DNA of 64,000 nt, from NCBI RefSeq assembly GCF_000522985.1, contig NZ_CP007128.1, positions 3,084,220-3,148,219 of the forward strand, in the 5' to 3' direction. Below the pieces are notes generated by a model. The model worked only from the letters and a program-made list of their open reading frames with translations. It searched no databases and was not told the origin of the DNA. This document shows positions 57,650 to 64,000 of this stretch, in pieces (position 1 is the first letter of the stretch; each line of letters begins with the position of its first letter). Made by a program: the position numbers and the translations under genes. The stretch is from Gemmatirosa kalamazoonensis. Its GTDB lineage: Bacteria; Gemmatimonadota; Gemmatimonadetes; Gemmatimonadales; Gemmatimonadaceae.

Positions 57650-57924
57650 TCACGACGATCGTCCTCATGAAGGCGGAGCCGAAGACGCTCACGCAGGCCG
57701 CGACGCGCATCGCGGGATTCGAGGGCGTGCAGGAGGTCTACTCGGTGTCGGGCGAGTGGGACCTCGTGGCGATCGTGCGCGTGACCGAGTACGAGAAGAT
57801 CGCCGACGTCGTGACGCACCAGATCGCGAGCGTGCCCGGCATCGAGCGCACGATGACGCTCACCGCGTTCCGCGCGTACTCGAAGAAGGACCTGGAGCAG
57901 GCCTGGGACATCGGCGTCGAGTAG
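57646..57924 (+). CDS. stand-alone Lrp/AsnC ligand-binding (RAM) domain protein
   Basis: 92 residues from the GTG in the GTGA overlap. The whole protein is a RAM domain: VITTIVLMKAEPKTLTQAAT, GVQEVYSVSGEWDLVAIVRV, IADVVTHQIASVPGIERTMT. It lacks the DNA-binding helix-turn-helix of Lrp/AsnC regulators. Such proteins bind small molecules, often amino acids, as oligomers and may modulate full-length Lrp proteins. Ends at palindrome 57924-58008. Confidence 0.85.
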   Translation: MITTIVLMKAEPKTLTQAATRIAGFEGVQEVYSVSGEWDLVAIVRVTEYEKIADVVTHQIASVPGIERTMTLTAFRAYSKKDLEQAWDIGVE

Positions 57925-58008
57925 CGAGGGCAGGAGGGCAAGAGGGCAGGAGGGCAGGAGATTCATTGACTCTCCTGCCCTCCTGCCCTCTTGCCCTCCT
58001 GCCCTCGC
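57924..58008. repeat. perfect palindrome of GGAGGGCA-family repeats between convergent genes
   Basis: Left arm 57924-57961 and right arm 57971-58008 are perfect reverse complements over 38 bases, including the irregular GGCAAGAGGG unit. The loop is TTCATTGAC. The left arm starts at the last base of the RAM gene stop codon. The right arm ends six bases before the GTTAGGC (58014-58020) that contains the TAA of the PEP-CTERM gene. Confidence 0.9.
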
Positions 58009-58014
58009 CGTTCG

Positions 58015-58869
58015 TTAGGCGCGACGACGGCGCAGGGCGCCGAGGCTCAGAAGGGCGAGGCCGCCGCCGAGGAGCGAGGTGGTCATCGGCTCCGGCACCG
58101 TGCCGCAGTTGACGCCGTTGACGCCGCAGCCGCGCGCCGTCAGGCCGCCCACCGCGTCGATCTCGTTGTCGCCGTCACGCTGGATCGCGCCGGGGCCGCC
58201 CCACGTCACCGAGGCGTAGCGGAACGTCGCACCGCCGGCGAGCTGGTAGACGGCGACGAAGCCGTCCGCGATGTTCGGGTCGGGCGACCAGCCGCCCCCG
58301 TACACGTGGACGAGCGATGCCTGGGTCCACCCGGCGTCCGCCGCGTTCGGGTCGTTCGACAGCCACGCGGTGTTCTCCAGCACTTCCAGCGGGATCGGCC
58401 CGTGGTCGACGAACACGAAGACCGCGAGCTGGTTCGCCTGGCCGCCGAGGTCCCAGATGATCCCGTTCGACGGGCAGTTGCCGCCGACGCCGCCGTAGCT
58501 GCCGCAGCCGCCGACGTCCTGCACCCAGTAGAAGTCGCGGGCATTCGCGTTCGCGGCGATCGATCCCAGATTCGCTCCGTTGTACGCGCCGAGCGACGTC
58601 GGGTCGTACCCGAAGCCGGCTCCTTCGGCCCCCTTCACGTAGCTGCCGAAGACGAAGCCCGACGGGTCGGTCCACAGCCCGTTCTCGATGCACGTCGTGT
58701 TCGGGTCGATGCCTAGCCCGATGAACGTGCCCACGGTGGCACCCAGCGCCGGATTCCCGACCTGAGTGCCGGCGTTGGTCAGGCACTGCGCGCTCGCCCG
58801 ACTCGCCATCGCGAAGAGTGCGACGGCCACGCCCAGCCCGATCTGCTGCGCTCTCCTGAGTCGATTCAT
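58015..58869 (-). CDS. PEP-CTERM sorting-domain secreted protein
   Basis: 284 residues from ATG 58869 (MNRLRRAQQIGLGVAVALFA, signal peptide to about residue 28, SRASAQC). The body is Gly/Asn/Tyr-rich and beta-rich, with several Cys. The C terminus is a PEP-CTERM anchor: VPEPMTTS, hydrophobic LLGGGLALLSLGAL, then RRRRA. Such proteins are processed by exosortase and often join extracellular matrix or biofilm. No exosortase gene is in the window. The passenger domain is not recognised. It has its own promoter (59099-59127) with a leader of about 220 bases. Confidence 0.88.
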   Translation of the reverse strand: MNRLRRAQQIGLGVAVALFAMASRASAQCLTNAGTQVGNPALGATVGTFIGLGIDPNTTCIENGLWTDPSGFVFGSYVKGAEGAGFGYDPTSLGAYNGANLGSIAANANARDFYWVQDVGGCGSYGGVGGNCPSNGIIWDLGGQANQLAVFVFVDHGPIPLEVLENTAWLSNDPNAADAGWTQASLVHVYGGGWSPDPNIADGFVAVYQLAGGATFRYASVTWGGPGAIQRDGDNEIDAVGGLTARGCGVNGVNCGTVPEPMTTSLLGGGLALLSLGALRRRRA

Positions 58870-59277
58870 GATCGTACCCCCATCGTGTGCGTGGGACGGC
58901 ACCAGCGGGCCGGCTTGGCGGCGCCGCAGGCAGAACCCGAGCGAGTGCGATGACTCCGAGGGCCGACGTCCCGGGATCGTGCTGCGTCGTCCGGTGGCGG
59001 TGGGGCTCTCCGACGCGTCACGTCAGCGTCGACATCGGCGGCGATGCGCATGGCGTCGCGACACGCGCGGACGCCATTGGGGGGTGCGCAGTAGCCCCCA
59101 ATTACACGTTCCGTTCATGCATGTCAAGCCTGAGTCCGCGCCGCTCCGTCCCGGCGATCGCGCGATCCGGTCGCGCGGGGTCCCGGAACGGCGCTTTCGG
59201 CTTGTCTTCGCATCTCGCGCGCAGTACGATGGACCCCGAGGCGTGCGACACGCGGGACCCGAATCGACGGAGGACGG
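58870..59277. other. 408-bp divergent intergenic region between the PEP-CTERM gene and nurA
   Basis: Contains the long 5' leader of the PEP-CTERM transcript, its promoter with an overlapping dyad, and about 150 bases upstream of nurA ending in a clear GGAGG five bases before ATG 59278. The leader is GC-rich and could fold, but I do not recognise a riboswitch. No gene is supported here. Confidence 0.5.
59076..59127 (-). promoter_or_regulatory. sigma-70-type promoter of the PEP-CTERM gene with overlapping dyad
   Basis: On the minus strand TTGACA (59127-59122), 17 bases, TAATTG (59104-59099). The inverted repeat ATTGGGGG (59076-59083) / CCCCCAAT (59095-59102) overlaps the -10 box and the start region, with an 11-base spacer. 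This is the layout of a repressor operator. Alternatively the same arms form a hairpin near the RNA 5' end. Confidence 0.6.
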
Positions 59278-60279
59278 ATGACGCAACCTATGCACGCGAG
59301 CCCGGGTGACGCGGGCTTCCGCAGCGTGCAGCGGCGTCTGGCAGGGCTCCTCGGCGGGGTCGGGATGGAGATGGGCGGGGCGCCGCTGGAGGCGCTCCAC
59401 GTGAGCGCGGCCGAGCCGCCGCGACTCCGCGCGTCACCGGTGATCGAGGGACACGCGCTGCGCGCGGTGCGCGTCGGCGATCCGACGCCCGGCTTCGGAG
59501 CGTTCCTCGACGGCACGCAGGCGAGCCGCGTCGTCGGCTACTGCGACGGCATGCCGATCGTGTTCGGCTCGGTGGCGGGGGTGGTGCGCGTGCGGCGCAA
59601 CCGGCGGCACGTCACGTGGGCGCGCGGCCCCATCGTGCAGCGGCGGCTGTACGCGCCGCTCGGCTTCCTGCCGAACGGCATCTGCGACGCGCTCCGCGAC
59701 GACGGCGTCGAGGTGGTGGACACGAGCCAGCCCGACGAGCACGGCGAGCGGCCCGGCACGCACCCGTTCTCGCTGCTCGAGCGCGCCGTGCACTTCGTGC
59801 AGGCCGACCGCGAGCGCGTGGAGCGGCAGCTCGCGGAGGAGTGGTGCGCTCGCGAGCGCGACGCGCTGTTCGTCGACGGCGGCATCCAGGGGAGCGAGGC
59901 GGTCGCCGCGTCGCACTGCGTCGTCGGCGTGGTGAAGAGCCACCGCACGCTGTACGTGGAGGGCGACGCGCTGCGCGTGGTGCTCGGCCTCCGCGCCGGC
60001 CACCGCTCGACGGCGTTCCGCATCGCCGCGCCGCGCCGCGCGCCGGTCGCGAGCTGGTACCTTCGCCTGCGCGATCCCGCGGGCCGCGACCCGATGTGGG
60101 GATTGGTGCGCGTGGAGGCCGCGGTGCCTAACGCGGGCGAGGATCTCGCGGCGCGCGCGGACCGCATCTCGCGCTGGATCCTCGCCGAGGCCTCGCCGAT
60201 CGCGCTGCCGGATTCCCGGTGGGACAAGATGGTGTACGGGATCCGCGACTGTGAGCAGTTCCTTGCTGCCGTGTGTTGA
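59278..60279 (+). CDS. nurA: NurA-like 5'-3' nuclease
   Basis: 333 residues with a strong GGAGG ribosome-binding site. The NurA (RNase H-like) pattern is visible. A first acidic site lies in GAFLDGTQASRVVGYCDG (D78). A second is ALFVDGGIQGSEAVAASH (about residue 199). The C-terminal part has HRSTAFRI, ASWYLRLRDP and WGLVRVEAA. The family resects DNA 5' ends together with the HerA translocase. Assignment leans on these motifs and on the herA gene 41 bases downstream, which in turn precedes an Mre11-like gene. Confidence 0.65.
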   Translation: MTQPMHASPGDAGFRSVQRRLAGLLGGVGMEMGGAPLEALHVSAAEPPRLRASPVIEGHALRAVRVGDPTPGFGAFLDGTQASRVVGYCDGMPIVFGSVAGVVRVRRNRRHVTWARGPIVQRRLYAPLGFLPNGICDALRDDGVEVVDTSQPDEHGERPGTHPFSLLERAVHFVQADRERVERQLAEEWCARERDALFVDGGIQGSEAVAASHCVVGVVKSHRTLYVEGDALRVVLGLRAGHRSTAFRIAAPRRAPVASWYLRLRDPAGRDPMWGLVRVEAAVPNAGEDLAARADRISRWILAEASPIALPDSRWDKMVYGIRDCEQFLAAVC

Positions 60280-60304
60280 ACCGCAGCTCGGTCCTCTGCG
60301 GTTC
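60278..60304. repeat. minimal palindrome related to the GCAGAGGAC family
   Basis: GAACCGCAG (60278-60286) and CTGCGGTTC (60296-60304) pair perfectly around a nine-base loop that includes TCCT. Same outer ends as the larger element at 29499-29568. It starts inside the nurA stop codon and ends 16 bases before herA. Confidence 0.6.
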
Positions 60305-60320
60305 ATTCTCTCGAGATACC

Positions 60321-62294
60321 GTGACTGAATCGACTCCCGTCGGCCGCGTCGTCGCGACCGAGCGAAAGCCCAACACCGCGTTCGAGTTCCACTTCTGGAC
60401 GGCGCTCGACGCGAGCGTCGGCATCGGGACGATCGTGAAGGTCGTCGGCCGCACGCCGGTGGAGGGACAGATCCCGACGGTGTACGGCGTCGTCACCGAG
60501 GGGTTCGCGTACACCGACCTCCAGACACCGCTGCACGACGTGCTGGGGCACGACGGCACGCCCGACGCCGCGAGCTGGGTGACGAGCGACCGTGCGGAGA
60601 TCCGGCTGTACACCGCCGCGGTGCTGCGACAGGTGCCGGAGGAGCCGTTGCAGCCGGTGCCGATGGGCGACGTGTTCGTGGCCGACGACGCGGACGTCGC
60701 GATCGCGCTGCGCATGGACGGCTACCTGAAGGACGGCGCGCGCACCGCGATCCCGGTCGGCCTCTATCGCTCCGGCGGCACCGAGAGCCCCGTGTACCTC
60801 GACGCCGACTTCCTCGTCGGGCCGGAAGCGGCGCACCTCAACATCACGGGCGTGTCCGGACTCGCGACGAAGACGAGCGCCGTCGAGTGGCTGCTGTCGT
60901 CGCTGTTCACGCACTTCCCGGCGCAGAAAGGGTCGATCGCGGCGGTGTGCTTCAACGTGAAGGGACCCGACCTGCTGTTCATGGACCAGCCGCCGGCGCC
61001 CGGGCGGCTCGACGAGAAGGACCTCGCGCTGTACGAGCGACTCGAGGTGCCGGCGACGCCGTTCGACCGCGTGCGCTACTTCGCGCCGTACTCGGCGAAG
61101 GGCTTCACGCTCGCCACGCTGCGATCGAACGACGCGCTGCAGGACAACGTGAGCCCGCTCACGTGGGGGCTGCGCGAGGTGCTGCAGTTCGCCGAGGTGC
61201 TGCTGAACAAGGACGACGTCGACGCGAAGGCGGACGCGCTGATCGACTTCATCAAGGAGCGCGTGATCGACCGCGAGTTCACCGACGGGCTCCTGAAGCG
61301 CCCGTACCGCGTGACGACGTTCGCCGAGCTGGAGGAGTGGTTCCGCGACCTGCTGATCGCGATCGAGGGGAAGGGGGGCGGCGACACCTGGCGCACGCAC
61401 CACGTGGCGACGATCCGCAAGGTGCGCAACCGACTCACGAACATCGCGCTCCGCTGCCAGGGGCTCGTCTCCGACGGCGGCGAGGTGTCGGACCTCCCGT
61501 TCGGGAGCTTCGAGGACCGAGCGGTGTACGTCATCGACGTCGCGAACCTCGAGGAGGACGCGCAGGACCTCATCTTCGCGCGCGTCGTCTCCAAGCTCCG
61601 CGAGCACCTGGAGCGGCGCGACCTCGGGGTGAAGCACGTCGTCGTCTTCGTCGACGAGTTGAACAAGTACGCGCCCGGCGACGGCCCGGACACCTACGTC
61701 CGGAAGATGCTCCTCGACATCGCGGAGCGCGGCCGGTACCTGGGACTCGTGCTGTTCAGCGCCCAGCAGTTCCGGTCGCAGGTGCACCGGCGCGTGGTGG
61801 GCAACTCGGGGACGGCGCTCTACGGCCGCATGGACGGCGACGAGCTCGCGACGCCGGGCTACGCGGTGCTGAGCCCGGCCGTGAAGACGAAGCTCGCGAC
61901 GCTCGACAAGGGCCAGCTGATGATCCGCCACCCGCACTTCACGCAGCCGATCTTCGTGCGCTTCCCGCGTCCCGCCGTGATGACGGGACGCGACGGCGCG
62001 GAGCGCTTCCCGCAGGCCGAGGAGCCGACGCTCGAGGCCAGCGTGACGCGCGCGCTGCGGCGGCTGGATGCGAGCGTGACGCTCGACTGGGTGAAGGACA
62101 CGATCGCGTTCTACGACGAGCGCGAGGTGCTGAAGGCGCGCGACCGGACGCTGCACGCGCGGCCGTCGGACGTGCGCGCGTTCTTCAAGTCGCAGTTCCG
62201 CGCCGTGGTGCCGCCGAAGGCCGCCGCGGTGCCGGCGGCGCCCGGGGTGTCGCGGCTCCGCTCGACGCCGTCGGACGACCCGTACGGGTTCTGA
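60321..62294 (+). CDS. herA: HerA-type FtsK-like hexameric DNA translocase
   Basis: 657 residues from GTG 60321. The N-terminal barrel (HAS-like, about 5-130) contains GTIVKVVGRTPVEGQIPTVY and VLRQVPEEPLQPVPMGDVF. The RecA-like ATPase has a variant P-loop, LNITGVSGLATKTSAVEW (K184), instead of GxxGxGKS. Walker B is VVVFVDELNKYAP (about 443-453), followed by LVLFSAQQFRSQVH (sensor region) and NSGTALYGRMDGDEL. HerA pumps DNA into NurA for end resection. It sits between nurA and an Mre11-like gene and overlaps the next gene by one base (TGATG). Confidence 0.85.
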   Translation: MTESTPVGRVVATERKPNTAFEFHFWTALDASVGIGTIVKVVGRTPVEGQIPTVYGVVTEGFAYTDLQTPLHDVLGHDGTPDAASWVTSDRAEIRLYTAAVLRQVPEEPLQPVPMGDVFVADDADVAIALRMDGYLKDGARTAIPVGLYRSGGTESPVYLDADFLVGPEAAHLNITGVSGLATKTSAVEWLLSSLFTHFPAQKGSIAAVCFNVKGPDLLFMDQPPAPGRLDEKDLALYERLEVPATPFDRVRYFAPYSAKGFTLATLRSNDALQDNVSPLTWGLREVLQFAEVLLNKDDVDAKADALIDFIKERVIDREFTDGLLKRPYRVTTFAELEEWFRDLLIAIEGKGGGDTWRTHHVATIRKVRNRLTNIALRCQGLVSDGGEVSDLPFGSFEDRAVYVIDVANLEEDAQDLIFARVVSKLREHLERRDLGVKHVVVFVDELNKYAPGDGPDTYVRKMLLDIAERGRYLGLVLFSAQQFRSQVHRRVVGNSGTALYGRMDGDELATPGYAVLSPAVKTKLATLDKGQLMIRHPHFTQPIFVRFPRPAVMTGRDGAERFPQAEEPTLEASVTRALRRLDASVTLDWVKDTIAFYDEREVLKARDRTLHARPSDVRAFFKSQFRAVVPPKAAAVPAAPGVSRLRSTPSDDPYGF

Positions 62295-63202
62295 TGATCC
62301 GTCGATGGAGCGCGCTGCTCCTCGTGCCCTTGCTCGCGACGGCGCGGGGCGAGCGGAGCGTGGAGCGGGGAGCGTGGAGCGTGGAGAGCCAGTCCGCTCC
62401 ACGCTCCACGCTCCACGCTCCACGCTCGGCCAGTCAGCCGAGGAAGGTCGCGCTGCGCATCAAGCCGCGCGTCGGCGACACGCTGCGCATGCGCTTCGAC
62501 CAGGTCGTGCAGTCGGCCGGCCCGGCGCCGCCGAGCGACCCGGTGGCGTCGCGGTCGAGCGCGATGCACGTCATGTCGCGCTCCGTGGTCGAGCGCTCGG
62601 ACGACGCCGGCGCGGTGGTGCTGACGATCACCGACTCCGCGACGTTCGAGGCGCCGGGGATCGACCCGCGGCAGGTGGACGCGGCGCGGCGCGCGCTGCG
62701 CGGGCGGTGGGCACGGCTGCGCGTGTCCCCGGTCGGCGCCATGGAGATGGTGGACGCGCGCCCGGGCGACGTGCAGGGCAGCACGGTCGCCGCGTTCTCG
62801 CGCCTGCCGGGGACGCTCCCGGAGTCGCCGGTGAAGGTGGGGGAGACGTGGACGCGCGACCTCGCCCTGCCGTGGGGCGCCGGCGGCGGGACGTCGCCGT
62901 TCAGCGCGGGGGGGAAGGTGCAGGTGATCTTCCGCCTCGACTCGATCGCCTCCGGCGGCTCGCACGCGTACGTGTCGATGCGCGGCGCGCTCGCGCGCAG
63001 CGGCGTGGCGCAGGGGGGCACGCACGTCACCACGCGCGGGACGATGACCGGCACGCTGCTCGTCGACCTGAAGCGCGGCTGGATGACCGACTCGCGCGCG
63101 GAGTTCGCGATGGTGACGACGTGGCTCCCGATCGCCGGCACGAAGGCGAGGCCGATGCAGCTGCGCGTCACGGTCACGCAACGGCTGCACTGCGACGACT
63201 GA
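62294..63202 (+). CDS. exported protein of unknown function with a repeat-encoded insertion after the signal peptide
   Basis: 302 residues from ATG 62294, coupled to herA. Signal peptide MIRRWSALLLVPLLATARG, then residues about 20-45 (ERSVERGAWSVE...[10 protein letters not shown]) encoded by palindrome 62351-62427. The mature protein is beta-rich: LRIKPRVGDTLRMRFDQVVQ, AVVLTITDSATFEAPGIDPR, PVKVGETWTRDLALPW and RGTMTGTLLVDLKRGWMTDS. This resembles DUF6263-type lipocalin-like periplasmic proteins, though I am not sure. Its place between herA and sbcD looks fortuitous functionally, but it shares their transcript. Confidence 0.7.
   Translation: MIRRWSALLLVPLLATARGERSVERGAWSVESQSAPRSTLHAPRSASQPRKVALRIKPRVGDTLRMRFDQVVQSAGPAPPSDPVASRSSAMHVMSRSVVERSDDAGAVVLTITDSATFEAPGIDPRQVDAARRALRGRWARLRVSPVGAMEMVDARPGDVQGSTVAAFSRLPGTLPESPVKVGETWTRDLALPWGAGGGTSPFSAGGKVQVIFRLDSIASGGSHAYVSMRGALARSGVAQGGTHVTTRGTMTGTLLVDLKRGWMTDSRAEFAMVTTWLPIAGTKARPMQLRVTVTQRLHCDD
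62351..62427. repeat. palindrome of GTGGAGC-family repeats inside the gene at 62294
   Basis: Left arm about 62351-62386 (GAGCGTG units) and right arm about 62396-62427 (four CCACGCT units) are inverted, with small differences in unit number. Read in frame it adds about 26 residues just behind the predicted signal peptidase site. Confidence 0.8.
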
Positions 63203-63204
63203 AC

Positions 63205-63312
63205 AGGGCAGGAGGGCAAGAGAGCAGGAGGGCAGGAGGGCACGAGCGACATTACCTTTCCGGAGTCTCCTCCTGCCCTCACGCGCTCCTGCCCTCCTGC
63301 CCTCCTGCCCTC
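63205..63312. repeat. imperfect palindrome of GGAGGGCA-family repeats upstream of sbcD
   Basis: Left units GGGCAGGA (63205-63246) and inverted CTCCTGCCCT units (63268-63312) with several irregularities and a 20-base AT-richer centre. It sits between two same-strand genes and ends nine bases before the sbcD ATG, so it may set sbcD expression. Confidence 0.75.
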
Positions 63313-63320
63313 GGTAGTAG

Positions 63321-64000
63321 ATGCGGCTCGTCCACCTCTCCGACCTGCACCTCGGGTTCCGCCAGTATCAGCGGCTGACGCCCGCCGGGATCAATCAGCG
63401 CGAGGCCGACGTCGCGCTGAGCTTCCGGCGCGCGATCGATCGCACGATCGAGCTGCGCCCGGAGCTCGTGCTGATCGCCGGAGACGTGTTCCACACGGTG
63501 CGGCCGTCGAACCCCGCGATCCTCGCCGCGTTCCAGCAGTTCGTGCGGCTGCGCGCCGCGCTCCCCGACGCGCTCGTCGTCATGGTCGCCGGCAACCACG
63601 ACGCGCCGCGCACGCGCGAGACGGGATGCATCCTGCGGCTGTTCCGCGAGACCGGCGTCGAGGTCGTCGACGAGGAGGCGCAGCGACTCACGTACGCGGA
63701 CCGCAACCTGTCGATCCTCGCCGTGCCGGACACGCCCGGGATGACGCGCCCGAAGCTGGAGCCGGACCCGGCGTGGAAGTACAACGTGCTGCTGCTGCAC
63801 GGCGAGATCGCCGGCGTGCTGCCGAAGGAAGCGACGCCGCTCGACCGCGCCGCGGTGGAGATCTCGCGCGAGGAGCTCGGCGCCGCGCGGTGGGACTACG
63901 TCGCGTTAGGCCACTACCACGTGTACCGCGCGGTGGAGGCGAACGCGTACTACTCGGGCTCCATCGACTACACGAGCGCGAACGCGTGGGGGGAGCTCGT
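63321..64000 (+). CDS. sbcD: SbcD/Mre11-type DNA double-strand-break repair exonuclease (3' end outside window)
   Basis: The first 226 codons are visible from ATG 63321. The metallophosphoesterase motifs are complete so far: SDLHLG (D8, H10), AGDVFH (D54), AGNHDAP (N91-H92), LHGEI and GHYHVY. With an SbcC/Rad50 partner, expected downstream, it trims DNA ends and opens hairpins. Placement after nurA-herA mirrors archaeal mre11-rad50-herA-nurA operons. The Leu codon in VALGHYH is TTA inside GTTAGGC. Preceded closely by palindrome 63205-63312. Confidence 0.92.
   Translation, partial: MRLVHLSDLHLGFRQYQRLTPAGINQREADVALSFRRAIDRTIELRPELVLIAGDVFHTVRPSNPAILAAFQQFVRLRAALPDALVVMVAGNHDAPRTRETGCILRLFRETGVEVVDEEAQRLTYADRNLSILAVPDTPGMTRPKLEPDPAWKYNVLLLHGEIAGVLPKEATPLDRAAVEISREELGAARWDYVALGHYHVYRAVEANAYYSGSIDYTSANAWGEL

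Noticed and set aside
58870-59092. Cyclic-di-GMP or cobalamin riboswitch in the PEP-CTERM leader
   Set aside because: Some GC-rich stems are possible, but the conserved sequence cores are absent by eye. It needs a covariance search.
59278-64000. Reading the HerA-NurA cluster as a mobile anti-phage island
   Set aside because: No integrase, toxin or compositional change is visible. GC, codon style, GTTAGGC copies and palindromes are the same as in the housekeeping regions.

Overview
The window is about 70-72% G+C and densely coded on both strands. It contains SusC/SusD-type TonB receptor pairs in a very GC-rich genome, many GTG starts, and a PEP-CTERM protein. Together these point to a Gemmatimonadota chromosome (Gemmatimonas/Gemmatirosa-like). 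This is an inference from gene content and style; no search was run. I see no phage, transposase, CRISPR, rRNA or tRNA gene.

Layout. 1-4813 (+): 3' part of a SusC-like receptor, its SusD partner and a small lipoprotein. 4907-12302 (-): dnaE-accA-ricT-metG. 12359-15769 (+): two secreted HExxH metallopeptidases, convergent with an M16 zinc protease (15878-18697, -). 18858-23218 (-): lpdA-lipB-uvrD. 23828-28184 (+): a second complete SusC/SusD pair, then a plug/TonB fusion (28310-29488). 29577-34068 (-): pyruvate dehydrogenase operon lipA-pdhA-pdhB-pdhC. 34307-38395: a small membrane protein, a decayed DUF2306 gene, a deoxyhypusine synthase-like gene, DUF3108 and a glycosyltransferase with a long disordered tail. 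38476-41763: a CIRCE-type heat-shock operator followed by an unknown protein, a coiled-coil protein and an outer-membrane barrel. 41791-49971 (-): a peptide uptake operon (lipM-like, dppA-B-C-D-F, POT transporter). 50117-53497: gcvP and gcvH, convergent. 53565-56832 (-): coaE, tdk and a DEAD-box-like protein that has lost its ATPase motifs. 57086-58869: a small unknown protein plus a stand-alone RAM domain, and a PEP-CTERM protein. 59278-64000 (+): nurA-herA-(exported protein)-sbcD/mre11, an archaeal-style DNA end-processing cluster that runs out of the window.

Themes. (1) Protein lipoylation recurs: lipA, lipB, a LipM-like protein, and their targets PdhC, GcvH and partner Lpd. (2) Peptide use recurs: three metallopeptidases, an ABC peptide importer and a POT transporter.

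Two genome-wide signals are not explained by the genes. First, about 13 palindromes are built from short tandem repeats (7-9 nt units in most families; at least six unit families). Most sit at gene ends, but two lie in frame inside lipB and one lies just after the signal peptide of the gene at 62294. Second, the non-palindromic heptamer GTTAGGC occurs about 31 times, roughly five times its composition-based expectation. It holds nearly all TTA codons I noticed and supplies four TAA stops. I regard these, the degenerate helicase and the HerA-NurA-Mre11 cluster as the most interesting content.
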